A DNA stretch of 18,729 nucleotides from the NCBI GenBank assembly GCA_035654135.1, contig DASRXN010000214.1:1-18729 (forward strand), in the 5' to 3' direction. The notes under the pieces were generated by a model that saw only the letters and a list, made by a program, of their open reading frames with translations, did not search any database and had not been told where the DNA came from. This document shows, in pieces, positions 1-8,932 of this stretch. This DNA is from Fen-999 sp035654135 (GTDB lineage: Bacteria; Pseudomonadota; Gammaproteobacteria; Burkholderiales; Rhodocyclaceae). The position numbers and the translations under genes were made by a program. Position 1 is the stretch's first letter; each line of letters begins with the position of its first letter.

Positions 1-1
1 C

Positions 2-589
2 ATCGTCGGCGGCCGGCTCGGCCAGGTGCTGTTCTACGAACCCGGCTACTACGCCACGCATCCGCTGGAAATCGTCGCCGTCTGGAAGGGCGGCATGAGC
101 TTCCACGGCGGCTTCCTAGGCGTACTGATTGCCATGTGGCTGTGGGGACACCGGCATGGCAGGACCTTCTTCCAGGTCACCGATTTCATTGCGCCGCTGG
201 TGCCGCTCGGCCTGATGGCGGGGCGCATCGGTAACTTCATCAACGGCGAACTCTGGGGCCGCGTTGCCGATGCCTCCCTGCCCTGGGCGATGGTATTCCC
301 GCAGGTCGACAATCTGCCGCGCCATCCGTCGCCGCTCTATCAGGCGGCCGGCGAAGGATTGCTGCTGTTCGTGCTGCTGTGGTGGTATTCCAAAAGTCAG
401 CGGCCGCGGGGCGCCGTTTCGGGGATGTTCCTGATCGGTTATGGCACCTTCCGTTTCATCGCCGAATATTTTCGTGAGCCAGATGCAGGCATCTTCGGCC
501 ACTCGTACCAGATCAGCATGGGACAATGGCTGAGCCTGCCGATGATCGTCGTCGGCGTCATCCTGATTGCCAGAGGGAAGAAAGCATGA
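2..589 (+). CDS. lgt: Prolipoprotein diacylglyceryl transferase (Lgt), 5' truncated by window edge
   Basis: Inner-membrane enzyme that transfers diacylglycerol from phosphatidylglycerol to the lipobox cysteine of prolipoproteins, the first step of lipoprotein maturation. The frame is open from base 2 and reads IVGGRLGQVLFYEP, which matches the internal Lgt GGRLGYVLFY segment, so the true start lies upstream and roughly the first 70 residues are missing. Visible Lgt hallmarks are the SFHGG motif with its conserved His, the signature GRIGNFINGELWGR, and the C-terminal PRGAVSGMFLIGYGTFRFIAEYFREPD block, followed by a last hydrophobic segment ending RGKKA. The stop codon overlaps the next start (ATGA, 586-589), so the two genes are probably translationally coupled. 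Identification is secure. The only uncertainty is the missing 5' end. Confidence 0.95.
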   Translation: MVGGRLGQVLFYEPGYYATHPLEIVAVWKGGMSFHGGFLGVLIAMWLWGHRHGRTFFQVTDFIAPLVPLGLMAGRIGNFINGELWGRVADASLPWAMVFPQVDNLPRHPSPLYQAAGEGLLLFVLLWWYSKSQRPRGAVSGMFLIGYGTFRFIAEYFREPDAGIFGHSYQISMGQWLSLPMIVVGVILIARGKKA

Positions 590-1059
590 CCAGACCGTTC
601 AAGATACTCGGCATCCAGCAGATCGCCATCGGCGGTTCGTCGAAGAACAGACTGCGCACGCTGTGGGTCGACATGCTAGGCCTTAATGTCACCGGCAATT
701 TCGTTTCCGAGCGCGAGAACGTCGACGAGGACATCTGCGCCATGGGCAGCGGCGCGCACAAGGTCGAGGTCGACCTGATGCAGCCACTCGACCCGGAGAA
801 GAAGCCGGCCGTTCACACGACACCGCTCAACCATGTCGGACTGTGGGTCGACGATCTGCCCAAGGCGGTCGAATGGCTGACCGCGCAGGGCGTGCGCTTC
901 GCCCCCGGCGGCATCCGCAAGGGCGCGGCGGGCTACGACATCACGTTTTTGCATCCCAAGGCCAGCGACGAATTTCCCATCGGCGGCGAGGGCGTGCTGA
1001 TCGAACTGGTGCAGGCACCGCCGCAAGTCGTGGCGGCATTCTCCAGACTGGAAGGCTGA
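586..1059 (+). CDS. VOC-fold protein, methylmalonyl-CoA epimerase/glyoxalase-like
   Basis: A 157-residue protein of the vicinal oxygen chelate superfamily with two beta-alpha-beta-beta-beta halves (about 7-75 and 80-145). The second half carries the family signature LNHVGLWVDDL (81-91) and HPK...GVLIELVQAP, the latter very like methylmalonyl-CoA epimerases. By position the four metal ligands would be Gln12, Glu61, His83 and Glu140. Known epimerases such as the Propionibacterium enzyme use His-Gln-His-Glu, whereas the set seen here (Gln-Glu-His-Glu) is that of human glyoxalase I. The exact substrate is therefore open: methylmalonyl-CoA epimerase, glyoxalase I-like or another VOC lyase. The ATG at 586 overlaps the lgt stop by 4 nt, and a longer in-frame upstream reading was rejected because it would lie inside lgt. 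The Old Yellow Enzyme gene follows after 2 nt. The epimerase role is inferred partly from the mutase operon in the same window. Confidence 0.8.
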   Translation: MTRPFKILGIQQIAIGGSSKNRLRTLWVDMLGLNVTGNFVSERENVDEDICAMGSGAHKVEVDLMQPLDPEKKPAVHTTPLNHVGLWVDDLPKAVEWLTAQGVRFAPGGIRKGAAGYDITFLHPKASDEFPIGGEGVLIELVQAPPQVVAAFSRLEG

Positions 1060-1061
1060 CC

Positions 1062-2165
1062 ATGCTGTTCGATACCTTCAGCAACGGTACCGTCAGTCTC
1101 GCCAATCGCATCGCCATCGCGCCAATGACTCGCTGTCGCGCTGACCACCGCGATGCGGTGCCCAACAACTTGATGGTCGAGTACTACCGACAGCGCGCCG
1201 GCGCCGGGTTGATCGTCTCCGAAGGCGTGCCAGTGTCCGACCGCGCACGCGGCTACCTGAACACGCCGGCCCTGTGGAACGAGGCGCAGGCCGCTGGCTG
1301 GAAGATGATCACCGATGCCGTCCATGCCGCCGGCAGCGTAATCTTCGCCCAGCTCTGGCACTGCGGCCGTATCAGCCATGCGGCGCTGCACGCCGACGGT
1401 AGCCCGCCGGCCGGCGTTTCCAACAAGCGCGCGGCGGGCAAAACCTTCATCGTCCATGCCAGTGGCCAGCCAATGCTGGCTGACTGCGATGCGCCGCGCC
1501 CGCTGACCACCGCCGAGGTCAAGGCCGTGGTTCGGGACTTTGCCAACGCCGCGCGACTGGCAAGAACAGCCGGCTTCGATGGCATCGAGATCCACGGCGC
1601 CAATGGCTACTTGCTCGATCAGTTTCGCTGCCCCTTCCTCAACGACCGCAGCGACGAGTACGGCGGCTCGCTGGAGAATCGCTACCGATTGCTACTCGAG
1701 GTGGTCGATGCCACGGCGAAGATATATGAACCCGCTCGCATCTGTGTCCGCCAGTCACCGCTGGGCATCAACAACGACATGCAGGCCGACCCGGAACCGC
1801 TGTTGACCTATCCCTGGTTGGCCCGCGAACTCGATCGGCGCGGCATTGGTTTCCTGCACATCTTCGATCAGAGCTTCGCGTGGATCCACGACCCGGCGCA
1901 CCCGTTAATGCCGGCACTGCGCGCGGCCTATGGCGGCACCATCATCGCTTGTGGCGGCTTCCTGCGCGATAACGGCGAGGCCATCCTCGCACGCGGCCAC
2001 GCCGATCTCGTCGCCATCGGCCGGCCCTTCATCGCCAACCCGGATCTGGTCGCCCGGTTTCGCTCAGGAGCTGCGCTTGCGCCATGGGAACAGGCGACGT
2101 TCTACGCCGGCGGCGCGAAGGGCTATACGGACTATCCATCCCTTGCCGAAATACGGCAAGCATGA
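1062..2165 (+). CDS. Old Yellow Enzyme family FMN-dependent ene-reductase (NemA-like)
   Basis: A 367-residue TIM-barrel flavoprotein of the OYE family, which reduces activated C=C bonds (and sometimes nitro or nitrate ester groups) with NAD(P)H. Visible features are the N-terminal FMN-binding PMTR (21-24), LWHCGRISH (98-106), the substrate-binding HGANGYLLDQF (178-188; His178 and Asn181 are the usual carbonyl-binding pair and Tyr183 the proton donor), NDRSDEYGGS (194-203), the phosphate-binding strand VAIGRPFIANPDL (317-329) and the C-terminal GGAKGYTDYP typical of bacterial alkene reductases. Length is normal for NemA/PETN-reductase relatives. The start at 1062 lies 2 nt after the preceding stop. 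Reading the frame further upstream would only run into the VOC gene. The stop overlaps the porin start (ATGA). The physiological substrate cannot be read from sequence. Confidence 0.92.
   Translation: MLFDTFSNGTVSLANRIAIAPMTRCRADHRDAVPNNLMVEYYRQRAGAGLIVSEGVPVSDRARGYLNTPALWNEAQAAGWKMITDAVHAAGSVIFAQLWHCGRISHAALHADGSPPAGVSNKRAAGKTFIVHASGQPMLADCDAPRPLTTAEVKAVVRDFANAARLARTAGFDGIEIHGANGYLLDQFRCPFLNDRSDEYGGSLENRYRLLLEVVDATAKIYEPARICVRQSPLGINNDMQADPEPLLTYPWLARELDRRGIGFLHIFDQSFAWIHDPAHPLMPALRAAYGGTIIACGGFLRDNGEAILARGHADLVAIGRPFIANPDLVARFRSGAALAPWEQATFYAGGAKGYTDYPSLAEIRQA
2142..2160 (+). promoter_or_regulatory. Perfect stem-loop abutting the porin start codon
   Basis: CTTGCCG (2142-2148) and CGGCAAG (2154-2160) form a 7-bp perfect stem with a 5-nt AAATA loop, ending one base before the porin ATG at 2162. 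The stem occupies the place where a ribosome binding site would be, and no other Shine-Dalgarno is seen. The hairpin lies inside the last codons of the ene-reductase gene, so translating ribosomes would open it. This suggests coupling of porin translation to the upstream gene. The structure is seen; the role is inferred. Confidence 0.5.
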
Positions 2166-3433
2166 GAATCGCCATGGCTGGCGCGCTGGCCCTGCTGACA
2201 ATAGCCAGCGCCACCGAAGTACAAGCTCAGGTGGAAACCACTCCCGACTATACTTCGGGAACGCTGACCGGCGACTGGGCAGGCAGGCGCAGCGAATGGT
2301 CCCGCCACGGTGTCGAACTGGAACTCGGCCTGAAATCGGACTGGCTTCGCAATCGTGGCGGCCTTGCCAACGGTGGCCGGCCCATGAACCAGCTCGATAT
2401 CAAGCTGAAGGCCGATCTGGAGAAGCAGTGGGGCTGGAGCACGACCACCGCCTATATTCACTTTCTGCGCGACTGGGGCGATCGGGTCAATACTCATAGC
2501 ACCGGCAGCATCATCGGCATTTCCAATATCGAGTGGCCGATCAATACCACCCGCTTTTTTCAGGCCTGGCTGGAAAAGAGCGTTCTCGACGACAGCTTGG
2601 GGGTGCTGGTTGGCCTGTACCCCTTCGACTCCGAGTTCTCGGCGCTCGACTCGGGAGCCGTCTTCCTGCATCCGTCCTTCGGAGCCTCGCCCGATGTTTC
2701 GCTGACGCGTGGGCCGTCGATCTTCAACAACTCGGCTTTTGGAACCCGCGTCAAATGGCGATCTCCTGATCGGGAAATCTATGTTCAGGGGGCCGTGCTC
2801 GATGGCATCCCCGGCGATCCGAGCCGCCCCAAGGGCACCCATGTCGAGTTCAACAAGGGTGACGGCAGCTTCCATATTTTCGAACTCGGTTACATCCCGC
2901 GCGATGGCGCCGCAGAGTTGTCGGAGAATTTCGTCAAGGTCGCGGCGGGCTTCTGGGGCTACACCGCGATGGTCGACGACCTGGTGGATCGTGATATCGA
3001 TGGCAAGCCGGTCAGACGCCATAGCCGCGGCAGGTATGTCCTGGCTGAAAAGACTGTCTGGCGCGATTCCGGCGACGCCAATCGCAACCTCGCCATCTTT
3101 GCCCGCTACTGCACGACCGATGGCGATTCGACGGCGATCGACCGTGCCGTCAACCTCGGGGTGCGCCTGCACGGGCCGATCAGTTCACGTCCCGACGATA
3201 TCCTTGGCATTGCCGCCACGCGGGCGAACATCGGTGCCAAGTTCCGCCAAAGCCAGGCTGCGGCAGGCATTGACGCGACGCGGGACGAGTCGGCACTTGA
3301 AATCACCTATCGCGCCGCCCTCAGGAAGTGGCTGGCCGTGCAGCCTGTCGGGCAACGCATCCGCCATCCCGGCGCGAACCGGGCGGTGCCGGATGCCACA
3401 GTTCTCGGTGCGCGCTTCGAACTGGTCTTCTAG
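2162..3433 (+). CDS. OprB-family carbohydrate-selective outer-membrane porin
   Basis: A 423-residue beta-barrel porin of the OprB type (known members pass glucose and other sugars across the outer membrane). It starts with a signal peptide, MRIAMAGALALLTIASATEVQAQ, with likely cleavage after VQA. The mature N-terminus has the family block GTLTGDWAGRRSEW, followed by alternating amphipathic strands, a conserved FFQAWLEKSVLDDSLGVLVG segment, and a C-terminal strand ending RFELVF with the terminal Phe expected of BAM substrates. Length is close to that of Pseudomonas OprB. The ATG at 2162 overlaps the ene-reductase stop by 4 nt. The upstream in-frame extension was rejected because it lacks a signal peptide and sits in the preceding gene. 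The stop shares a CTAG with the convergent metallopeptidase gene. The substrate is unknown and may not be a sugar. Confidence 0.88.
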   Translation: MRIAMAGALALLTIASATEVQAQVETTPDYTSGTLTGDWAGRRSEWSRHGVELELGLKSDWLRNRGGLANGGRPMNQLDIKLKADLEKQWGWSTTTAYIHFLRDWGDRVNTHSTGSIIGISNIEWPINTTRFFQAWLEKSVLDDSLGVLVGLYPFDSEFSALDSGAVFLHPSFGASPDVSLTRGPSIFNNSAFGTRVKWRSPDREIYVQGAVLDGIPGDPSRPKGTHVEFNKGDGSFHIFELGYIPRDGAAELSENFVKVAAGFWGYTAMVDDLVDRDIDGKPVRRHSRGRYVLAEKTVWRDSGDANRNLAIFARYCTTDGDSTAIDRAVNLGVRLHGPISSRPDDILGIAATRANIGAKFRQSQAAAGIDATRDESALEITYRAALRKWLAVQPVGQRIRHPGANRAVPDATVLGARFELVF

Positions 3434-4296
3434 AGTTGTGCCGCCTGGAAGGTATTGCACTGGTTCATGTCGCCGGTCTCGATGCCGCGCTTGAACCAGC
3501 GCACGCGTTGCTCGGAAGTGCCATGGGTAAAGGCGTCGGGAACGACATAACCGCGGGCCTGCTTTTGCAGGCGGTCGTCGCCGATGGCGGTGGCGGCCGT
3601 CAGCGCCTGCTCGACATCACCCGATTCGAGGATATGCCGCGCCTCGTTGGCCTGCGCCGCCCAGACTCCAGCAAGACAGTCTGCCTGCAGCTCCAAGCGC
3701 ACCGAAAGGGCGTTGGCTTCCCCTTCGCCGTGAGCGCGCTGCTGCGCAGCTTGCACCTTGTCGGAAATACCCAGCAGATTCTGCACGTGATGCCCGACCT
3801 CATGCGCGATAACGTACGCCTGCGCAAAATCGCCAGGTGCGTGGAAACGGTCCTTCAGCTCCTGATAGAACGCGAGATCGATATAGACCTTGCGATCAAG
3901 CGGGCAATAGAACGGTCCCATCGCCGTCTGGCCGGTGCCGCAGGCCGTCGGCGTGCCGCCGGTAAACAGCACCAGCTTGGGATCCTGATATTGCCGGCCC
4001 ATGTGCTGGAATTGTTCCTGCCAGGTCCTTTCTGTCGAGCCGAGCACCTTGCCAATGAACTGCGCGCCCGCGTCGTCCGCGGGTGGCTTGTGGGCCGGAG
4101 CGCTTTGAACCGGTGCGCCGCCGCCCTGCAATTCGGTCGCGACGCCGATGACAGTCGACGGATCGACGCCGAAGAAATAGCTGGCCGCCAGTGCCAGCAG
4201 AATGGTGCCAATGCCGACACCGCCGGCCCGCATCGGCATGCCCATGCCGCGTCGATCCTCGACGTTGGCGCTTTCCTGTTCGTTGTCCAGACGCAT
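3430..4296 (-). CDS. ypfJ: Neutral zinc metallopeptidase, YpfJ family
   Basis: A 288-residue membrane-anchored protein of the YpfJ/putative neutral zinc metallopeptidase family. A cytoplasmic acidic N-terminus is followed by one transmembrane segment (about 26-43), a Pro/Ala-rich linker (60-75) and the catalytic domain. The zinc motif HEVGHH is at 165-170, preceded by AYVIA, with the family block MGPFYCPLDRKVYIDLAFYQEL (126-147) and the downstream ELQADCLAGVWA (202-213) whose Glu/Asp are likely metal or catalytic residues. The start was set at 4296 because a perfect AAGGAGG lies just upstream; the long upstream extension of the frame runs through pccA and is not real. It is 38 nt downstream of pccA and may be cotranscribed with it. 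The substrate and role of the family are poorly defined. Confidence 0.9.
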   Translation of the reverse strand: MRLDNEQESANVEDRRGMGMPMRAGGVGIGTILLALAASYFFGVDPSTVIGVATELQGGGAPVQSAPAHKPPADDAGAQFIGKVLGSTERTWQEQFQHMGRQYQDPKLVLFTGGTPTACGTGQTAMGPFYCPLDRKVYIDLAFYQELKDRFHAPGDFAQAYVIAHEVGHHVQNLLGISDKVQAAQQRAHGEGEANALSVRLELQADCLAGVWAAQANEARHILESGDVEQALTAATAIGDDRLQKQARGYVVPDAFTHGTSEQRVRWFKRGIETGDMNQCNTFQAAQL

Positions 4297-4334
4297 TGCG
4301 CAGCCTCCTTCCCTACGATAAGGGTGGCATGATA

Positions 4335-6353
4335 CTAGCGGAAGGCGATGATCGCCTGATCGACCGCCAAACTCTCTCCCGGTGCCGCCAGCAGTTTTTC
4401 CACCACGCAGTCGCGCTCGGCCTTGAGCACGTTCTCCATCTTCATGGCCTCGATCTTGGCCAGGATTTCGCCGGCCTTGACCTCCTGGCCTGATGTCACG
4501 GCGATCTGCGTTAGCAGGCCGGGCATCGGCGAGAGCAGGAACTTCGACATGTCGGGCGGCAGCTTGACAGGCATCAGCGCCTGCAGCTCGGCAGCGCGGG
4601 CGTTCATGACCATTACGTCGGCTTGGGTGCCCCAGTGGAACAGCCGGTACCTGAGGCCGACGCGCTCCACCTGCATGCAGAAGGGTTCGTCGTTCAGCGT
4701 GCCGCGATAGAGAATCTGGCCGAACTGCCAGTCCGAGCGCACGGCATAGGTTTTGCCAGCGAAAGTGACATCCCATCCCGCAACGGCGGCAGCCACCCGT
4801 ACCGGGTGCTGGCCCTCGCCCATGAGCACCACGAAGTCCTCGCCGGGCCGGTATTCGTGGCCGGGCATCTGGCCGGTGATGGAGCCGCTGCGGGCAAGGT
4901 ACTGGCGATGGACGGCGGCCGCCACGGCGATCAGCATGGCCGGATCATCATGGACCACGTCGGCGGCGTTGAAGCCCTTGGGGTATTCCTCGGCAATCAG
5001 GCCGGTGTTGAAGTCGCCCGAAATGAAGCGCGGGTGCTTCATCAGTGCCGATTGGAATGCAATGTTGGACGCGACGCCGCGGATGACGAAAGCGTTCAGC
5101 GCATCGCGCATGCGGGCGATGGCCTGGTCGCGGGTAGCGCCGTGAACGATCAGCTTGGCAATCATCGAGTCGTAGTACATCGAGATCTCGCCACCTTCGT
5201 AAACGCCCGTGTCCACGCGCACGCCGCCGGAAGCCGGCATGGGTAGCGCGGCCTCCATGTTGGCAGTCGCCGGCAGGTACTTCACCAGCCGGCCGGTGGA
5301 GGGCAGAAAGTTCCGGAAGGGGTCCTCGGCGTTAATGCGGCATTCCATCGCCCAGCCGTTGCGCCTGATGTCCTCCTGTCTGAAGGGCAGCTTCTCGCCG
5401 GCGGCGACGCGGATCATCAGTTCGACCAGGTCGAGTCCGGTAATGCATTCGGTGACCGGATGTTCCACCTGCAGGCGGGTGTTCATTTCCAGGAAGTAGA
5501 AACTCTTGTCCTTGCCGCCGACAACGAACTCGACGGTGCCGGCGCTCTGGTAATTGACTGCCTTCGCCAGCGCCACGGCCTGTTCGCCCATGGCCTTGCG
5601 GGTCGCCGCGTCGAGGAAGGGCGAGGGTGCCTCCTCGATGACTTTCTGATGGCGGCGCTGGATGGAGCATTCGCGCTCGTGCAGATAGACGCAATTGCCG
5701 TGCGCGTCGCCGAGCACCTGGATCTCGATGTGGCGCGGCTGCTCGACGAACTTCTCAATGAACACCCGGTCGTCGCCGAAGGCATTCTTGGCTTCGGTCT
5801 TGCACGAAGCGAAGCCCTCGTGGGCTTCCTGGTCGTTGAAGGCGACGCGCAGGCCCTTGCCGCCACCACCAGCCGAAGCCTTGATCATCACTGGATAGCC
5901 GATGCCCTTGGCGATTTCCACGGCCTGCTCGGGCGTGTCGATCGGATCGTTGTAACCGGGAATGATATTGACCTTCGCCGCCAGGGCCAGCTTCTTCGAG
6001 GCGATCTTGTCGCCCATCGCCGCGACCGAATAGTGCTTGGGGCCGATGAAGACGATGCCCTCCTCCTCCAGGCGTTTGGAGAAGGCCTGGTTCTCGGACA
6101 GGAAACCATAGCCCGGATGAACGCCTTCCGCGCCGGTCTGCTTGCAGGCGGCGATGATCTTTTCGGCAACGAGGTAGGACTCCTTCGACGGTGCCGGCCC
6201 TATGCAGACTGCCTCGTCGGCCAGCGTCACGTGCATGGCGTCCTTGTCGGCCTCGGAATACACGGCGACGGTGGCGATGCCCATGCGGCGGGCGGTCTTG
6301 ATGACGCGGCAGGCAATTTCCCCGCGATTGGCGATCAGGATCTTCTTGAACAT
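4335..6353 (-). CDS. pccA: Propionyl-/acetyl-CoA carboxylase alpha subunit (biotin carboxylase plus biotin carrier)
   Basis: A 672-residue subunit that carboxylates biotin with ATP and bicarbonate and carries it to PccB, giving (S)-methylmalonyl-CoA from propionyl-CoA in the cytoplasm. The biotin carboxylase N-domain starts MFKKILIANRGEIACRV. The ATP-grasp glycine loop AGGGGKG is at 161-167 and the catalytic EMNTRLQVEHPVTE at 289-302. A BT-type linker domain follows, and the biotinyl domain ends the protein with EAMKMEN, biotinylated at Lys638. The length matches PccA rather than short AccC, so carrier and carboxylase are fused. The start lies 10 nt after the pccB stop, with GAGG overlapping that stop as ribosome binding site. 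Substrate preference for propionyl-CoA is inferred from the neighbouring mutase. Acetyl-CoA or other acyl-CoA activity is possible. Confidence 0.94.
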   Translation of the reverse strand: MFKKILIANRGEIACRVIKTARRMGIATVAVYSEADKDAMHVTLADEAVCIGPAPSKESYLVAEKIIAACKQTGAEGVHPGYGFLSENQAFSKRLEEEGIVFIGPKHYSVAAMGDKIASKKLALAAKVNIIPGYNDPIDTPEQAVEIAKGIGYPVMIKASAGGGGKGLRVAFNDQEAHEGFASCKTEAKNAFGDDRVFIEKFVEQPRHIEIQVLGDAHGNCVYLHERECSIQRRHQKVIEEAPSPFLDAATRKAMGEQAVALAKAVNYQSAGTVEFVVGGKDKSFYFLEMNTRLQVEHPVTECITGLDLVELMIRVAAGEKLPFRQEDIRRNGWAMECRINAEDPFRNFLPSTGRLVKYLPATANMEAALPMPASGGVRVDTGVYEGGEISMYYDSMIAKLIVHGATRDQAIARMRDALNAFVIRGVASNIAFQSALMKHPRFISGDFNTGLIAEEYPKGFNAADVVHDDPAMLIAVAAAVHRQYLARSGSITGQMPGHEYRPGEDFVVLMGEGQHPVRVAAAVAGWDVTFAGKTYAVRSDWQFGQILYRGTLNDEPFCMQVERVGLRYRLFHWGTQADVMVMNARAAELQALMPVKLPPDMSKFLLSPMPGLLTQIAVTSGQEVKAGEILAKIEAMKMENVLKAERDCVVEKLLAAPGESLAVDQAIIAFR

Positions 6354-6363
6354 GGATCGAACC

Positions 6364-7896
<1,533 letters not shown>

Positions 7897-7909
7897 GGTC
7901 CGGCTCCAC

Positions 7910-8932
7910 TCATTCAAATTTCAGGTTGTCGTAGGCGTGCCCGGGCAGTTCGAGCAGCCGCTTGGCGGCAGTCGCCGGGGTGGTGAGTCCCGACTCGACT
8001 GCCTGTGTAAGTTCCGGCAGCGCTGCCGCCACCGCGGGATGCTGCCGGAAGCGATGGCGCAGGCCGAAATCGATCAGCCGCCACATCCAGTCGCCGGCCT
8101 GCCGATGGCGCTTGGCGGCCAACTCGCCGGATTCCGCCATGATTCGGCGATGCCGCAGCACCGTCTGCCAAAAGTCAGTGATGGCGGTACGCCCCGATTC
8201 ACTATTGGCGCTGGCGGTAAGAACCGGCGGTTGCCAATGGGGCGAGCTTGACCGCAGCATGGCCAGGGCAATGCGCATCTGGGCGGCGGCCCGCTCGGCC
8301 GCAATGGGGTCAATGTCGGCCTTGTTGAAGACGACGATGTCGGCCAGTTCGACAACACCCTTCTTGATCGCCTGCAGGTCGTCGCCGGCGTTGGGCAGTT
8401 GCAACAGGACGAAGCAGTCGGTCATGCCGGCGACGGCGGTCTCCGATTGGCCAACGCCGACCGTCTCGACGATGATGACGTCGAAGCCGGCGGCCTCGCA
8501 GACCAGCAGCGCCTCGCGCGTCTTCTCGGCGACGCCGCCCAGCGAACCCGACGACGGCGAAGGGCGGATGAAGGCGGCCTCGCGCTGCGAAAGCTGCTCC
8601 ATGCGCGTCTTGTCGCCCAGGATGGAGCCGCCCGAAACCGAGGACGAGGGGTCGACCGCCAGCACCGCCACACGATGGCCGGATTCGATCAGGTGCAGGC
8701 CCAGCGCCTCGATGAAAGTCGATTTGCCGACGCCGGGAACGCCGGTGATGCCGACGCGAATGGCCTTGCCGGTGTACGGCAGCAGCGTGTTGAGCAGAGC
8801 TTCGGCGCGCGCCTGGTGATCGGGCTTGATCGATTCGACCAGTGTGATGGCCTTGGCCAGCGCGCGCCGCGTCCTGGCACAGACACCGTCGGCAAGCTCT
8901 CGGTCTTCGGCGTTCAGCCCAAAGTCAGTCAT
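7910..8932 (-). CDS. meaB: Methylmalonyl-CoA mutase-associated GTPase MeaB
   Basis: A 340-residue G3E-family P-loop GTPase that guards methylmalonyl-CoA mutase, gating adenosylcobalamin delivery and removal of damaged cofactor. The Walker A GVPGVGKST is at 64-72, the switch/Walker B area runs through LAVDPSSSVSGGSILGDKTRM (91-111) and IIVETVGVGQSE (153-164), and the guanine-specificity NKAD is at 203-206. The gene follows the mutase after 14 nt with no clear Shine-Dalgarno. Two copies of a 23-bp dispersed repeat lie in it. One covers the start codon and first five residues (MTDFG). The other encodes residues 247-254 (GRTAITDF), where relatives usually have a shorter Gly-x-Gly-Ile-type stretch. 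Homology to MeaB relatives begins near residue 12, so the first residues look like an added lead-in. Function is secure from motifs and neighbours. Confidence 0.94.
   Translation of the reverse strand: MTDFGLNAEDRELADGVCARTRRALAKAITLVESIKPDHQARAEALLNTLLPYTGKAIRVGITGVPGVGKSTFIEALGLHLIESGHRVAVLAVDPSSSVSGGSILGDKTRMEQLSQREAAFIRPSPSSGSLGGVAEKTREALLVCEAAGFDVIIVETVGVGQSETAVAGMTDCFVLLQLPNAGDDLQAIKKGVVELADIVVFNKADIDPIAAERAAAQMRIALAMLRSSSPHWQPPVLTASANSESGRTAITDFWQTVLRHRRIMAESGELAAKRHRQAGDWMWRLIDFGLRHRFRQHPAVAAALPELTQAVESGLTTPATAAKRLLELPGHAYDNLKFE
8171..8193 (+). repeat. 23-bp dispersed repeat, copy A (inside meaB)
   Basis: Reads AAAGTCAG, then TG, ATGG, CGGT, ACGCC on the plus strand, antisense to meaB. 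It differs from copy C at two positions. In meaB it encodes about residues 247-254 (GRTAITDF). It is preceded by CCA and followed by CCGATTC. Four such copies in this window share 19 of 23 positions. Confidence 0.85.

Noticed and set aside
391..416. Possible fifth copy of the 23-bp repeat in lgt (CCAAAAGTCAG followed by GC-rich bases ending GCGCC)
   Set aside because: Only the AAAGTCAG half matches well. The rest differs at about seven positions and encodes the conserved Lgt PRGAVSG block with normal length, so protein constraint plus chance is enough.
2132..3172. A 346-codon open frame on the minus strand opposite the porin
   Set aside because: Antisense shadow; the plus-strand reading has a signal peptide, OprB blocks and a terminal Phe.
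3951..3963. GGCGTGCCGCC in the metallopeptidase gene, like the end of the repeat
   Set aside because: The AAAGTCAG half is absent and the match is short GC-rich sequence expected by chance.
5641..5660. ACTTTCTGATGGCGGC in pccA resembling part of the repeat
   Set aside because: The order of the half-motifs does not fit the repeat, and the bases encode the conserved RRHQKVIEE segment of biotin carboxylase.
7897..7917. Upstream TTG start for pccB (seven extra residues)
   Set aside because: It overlaps the meaB stop, adds residues not seen in the family, and the ATG at 7896 has a suitable GGAG site.
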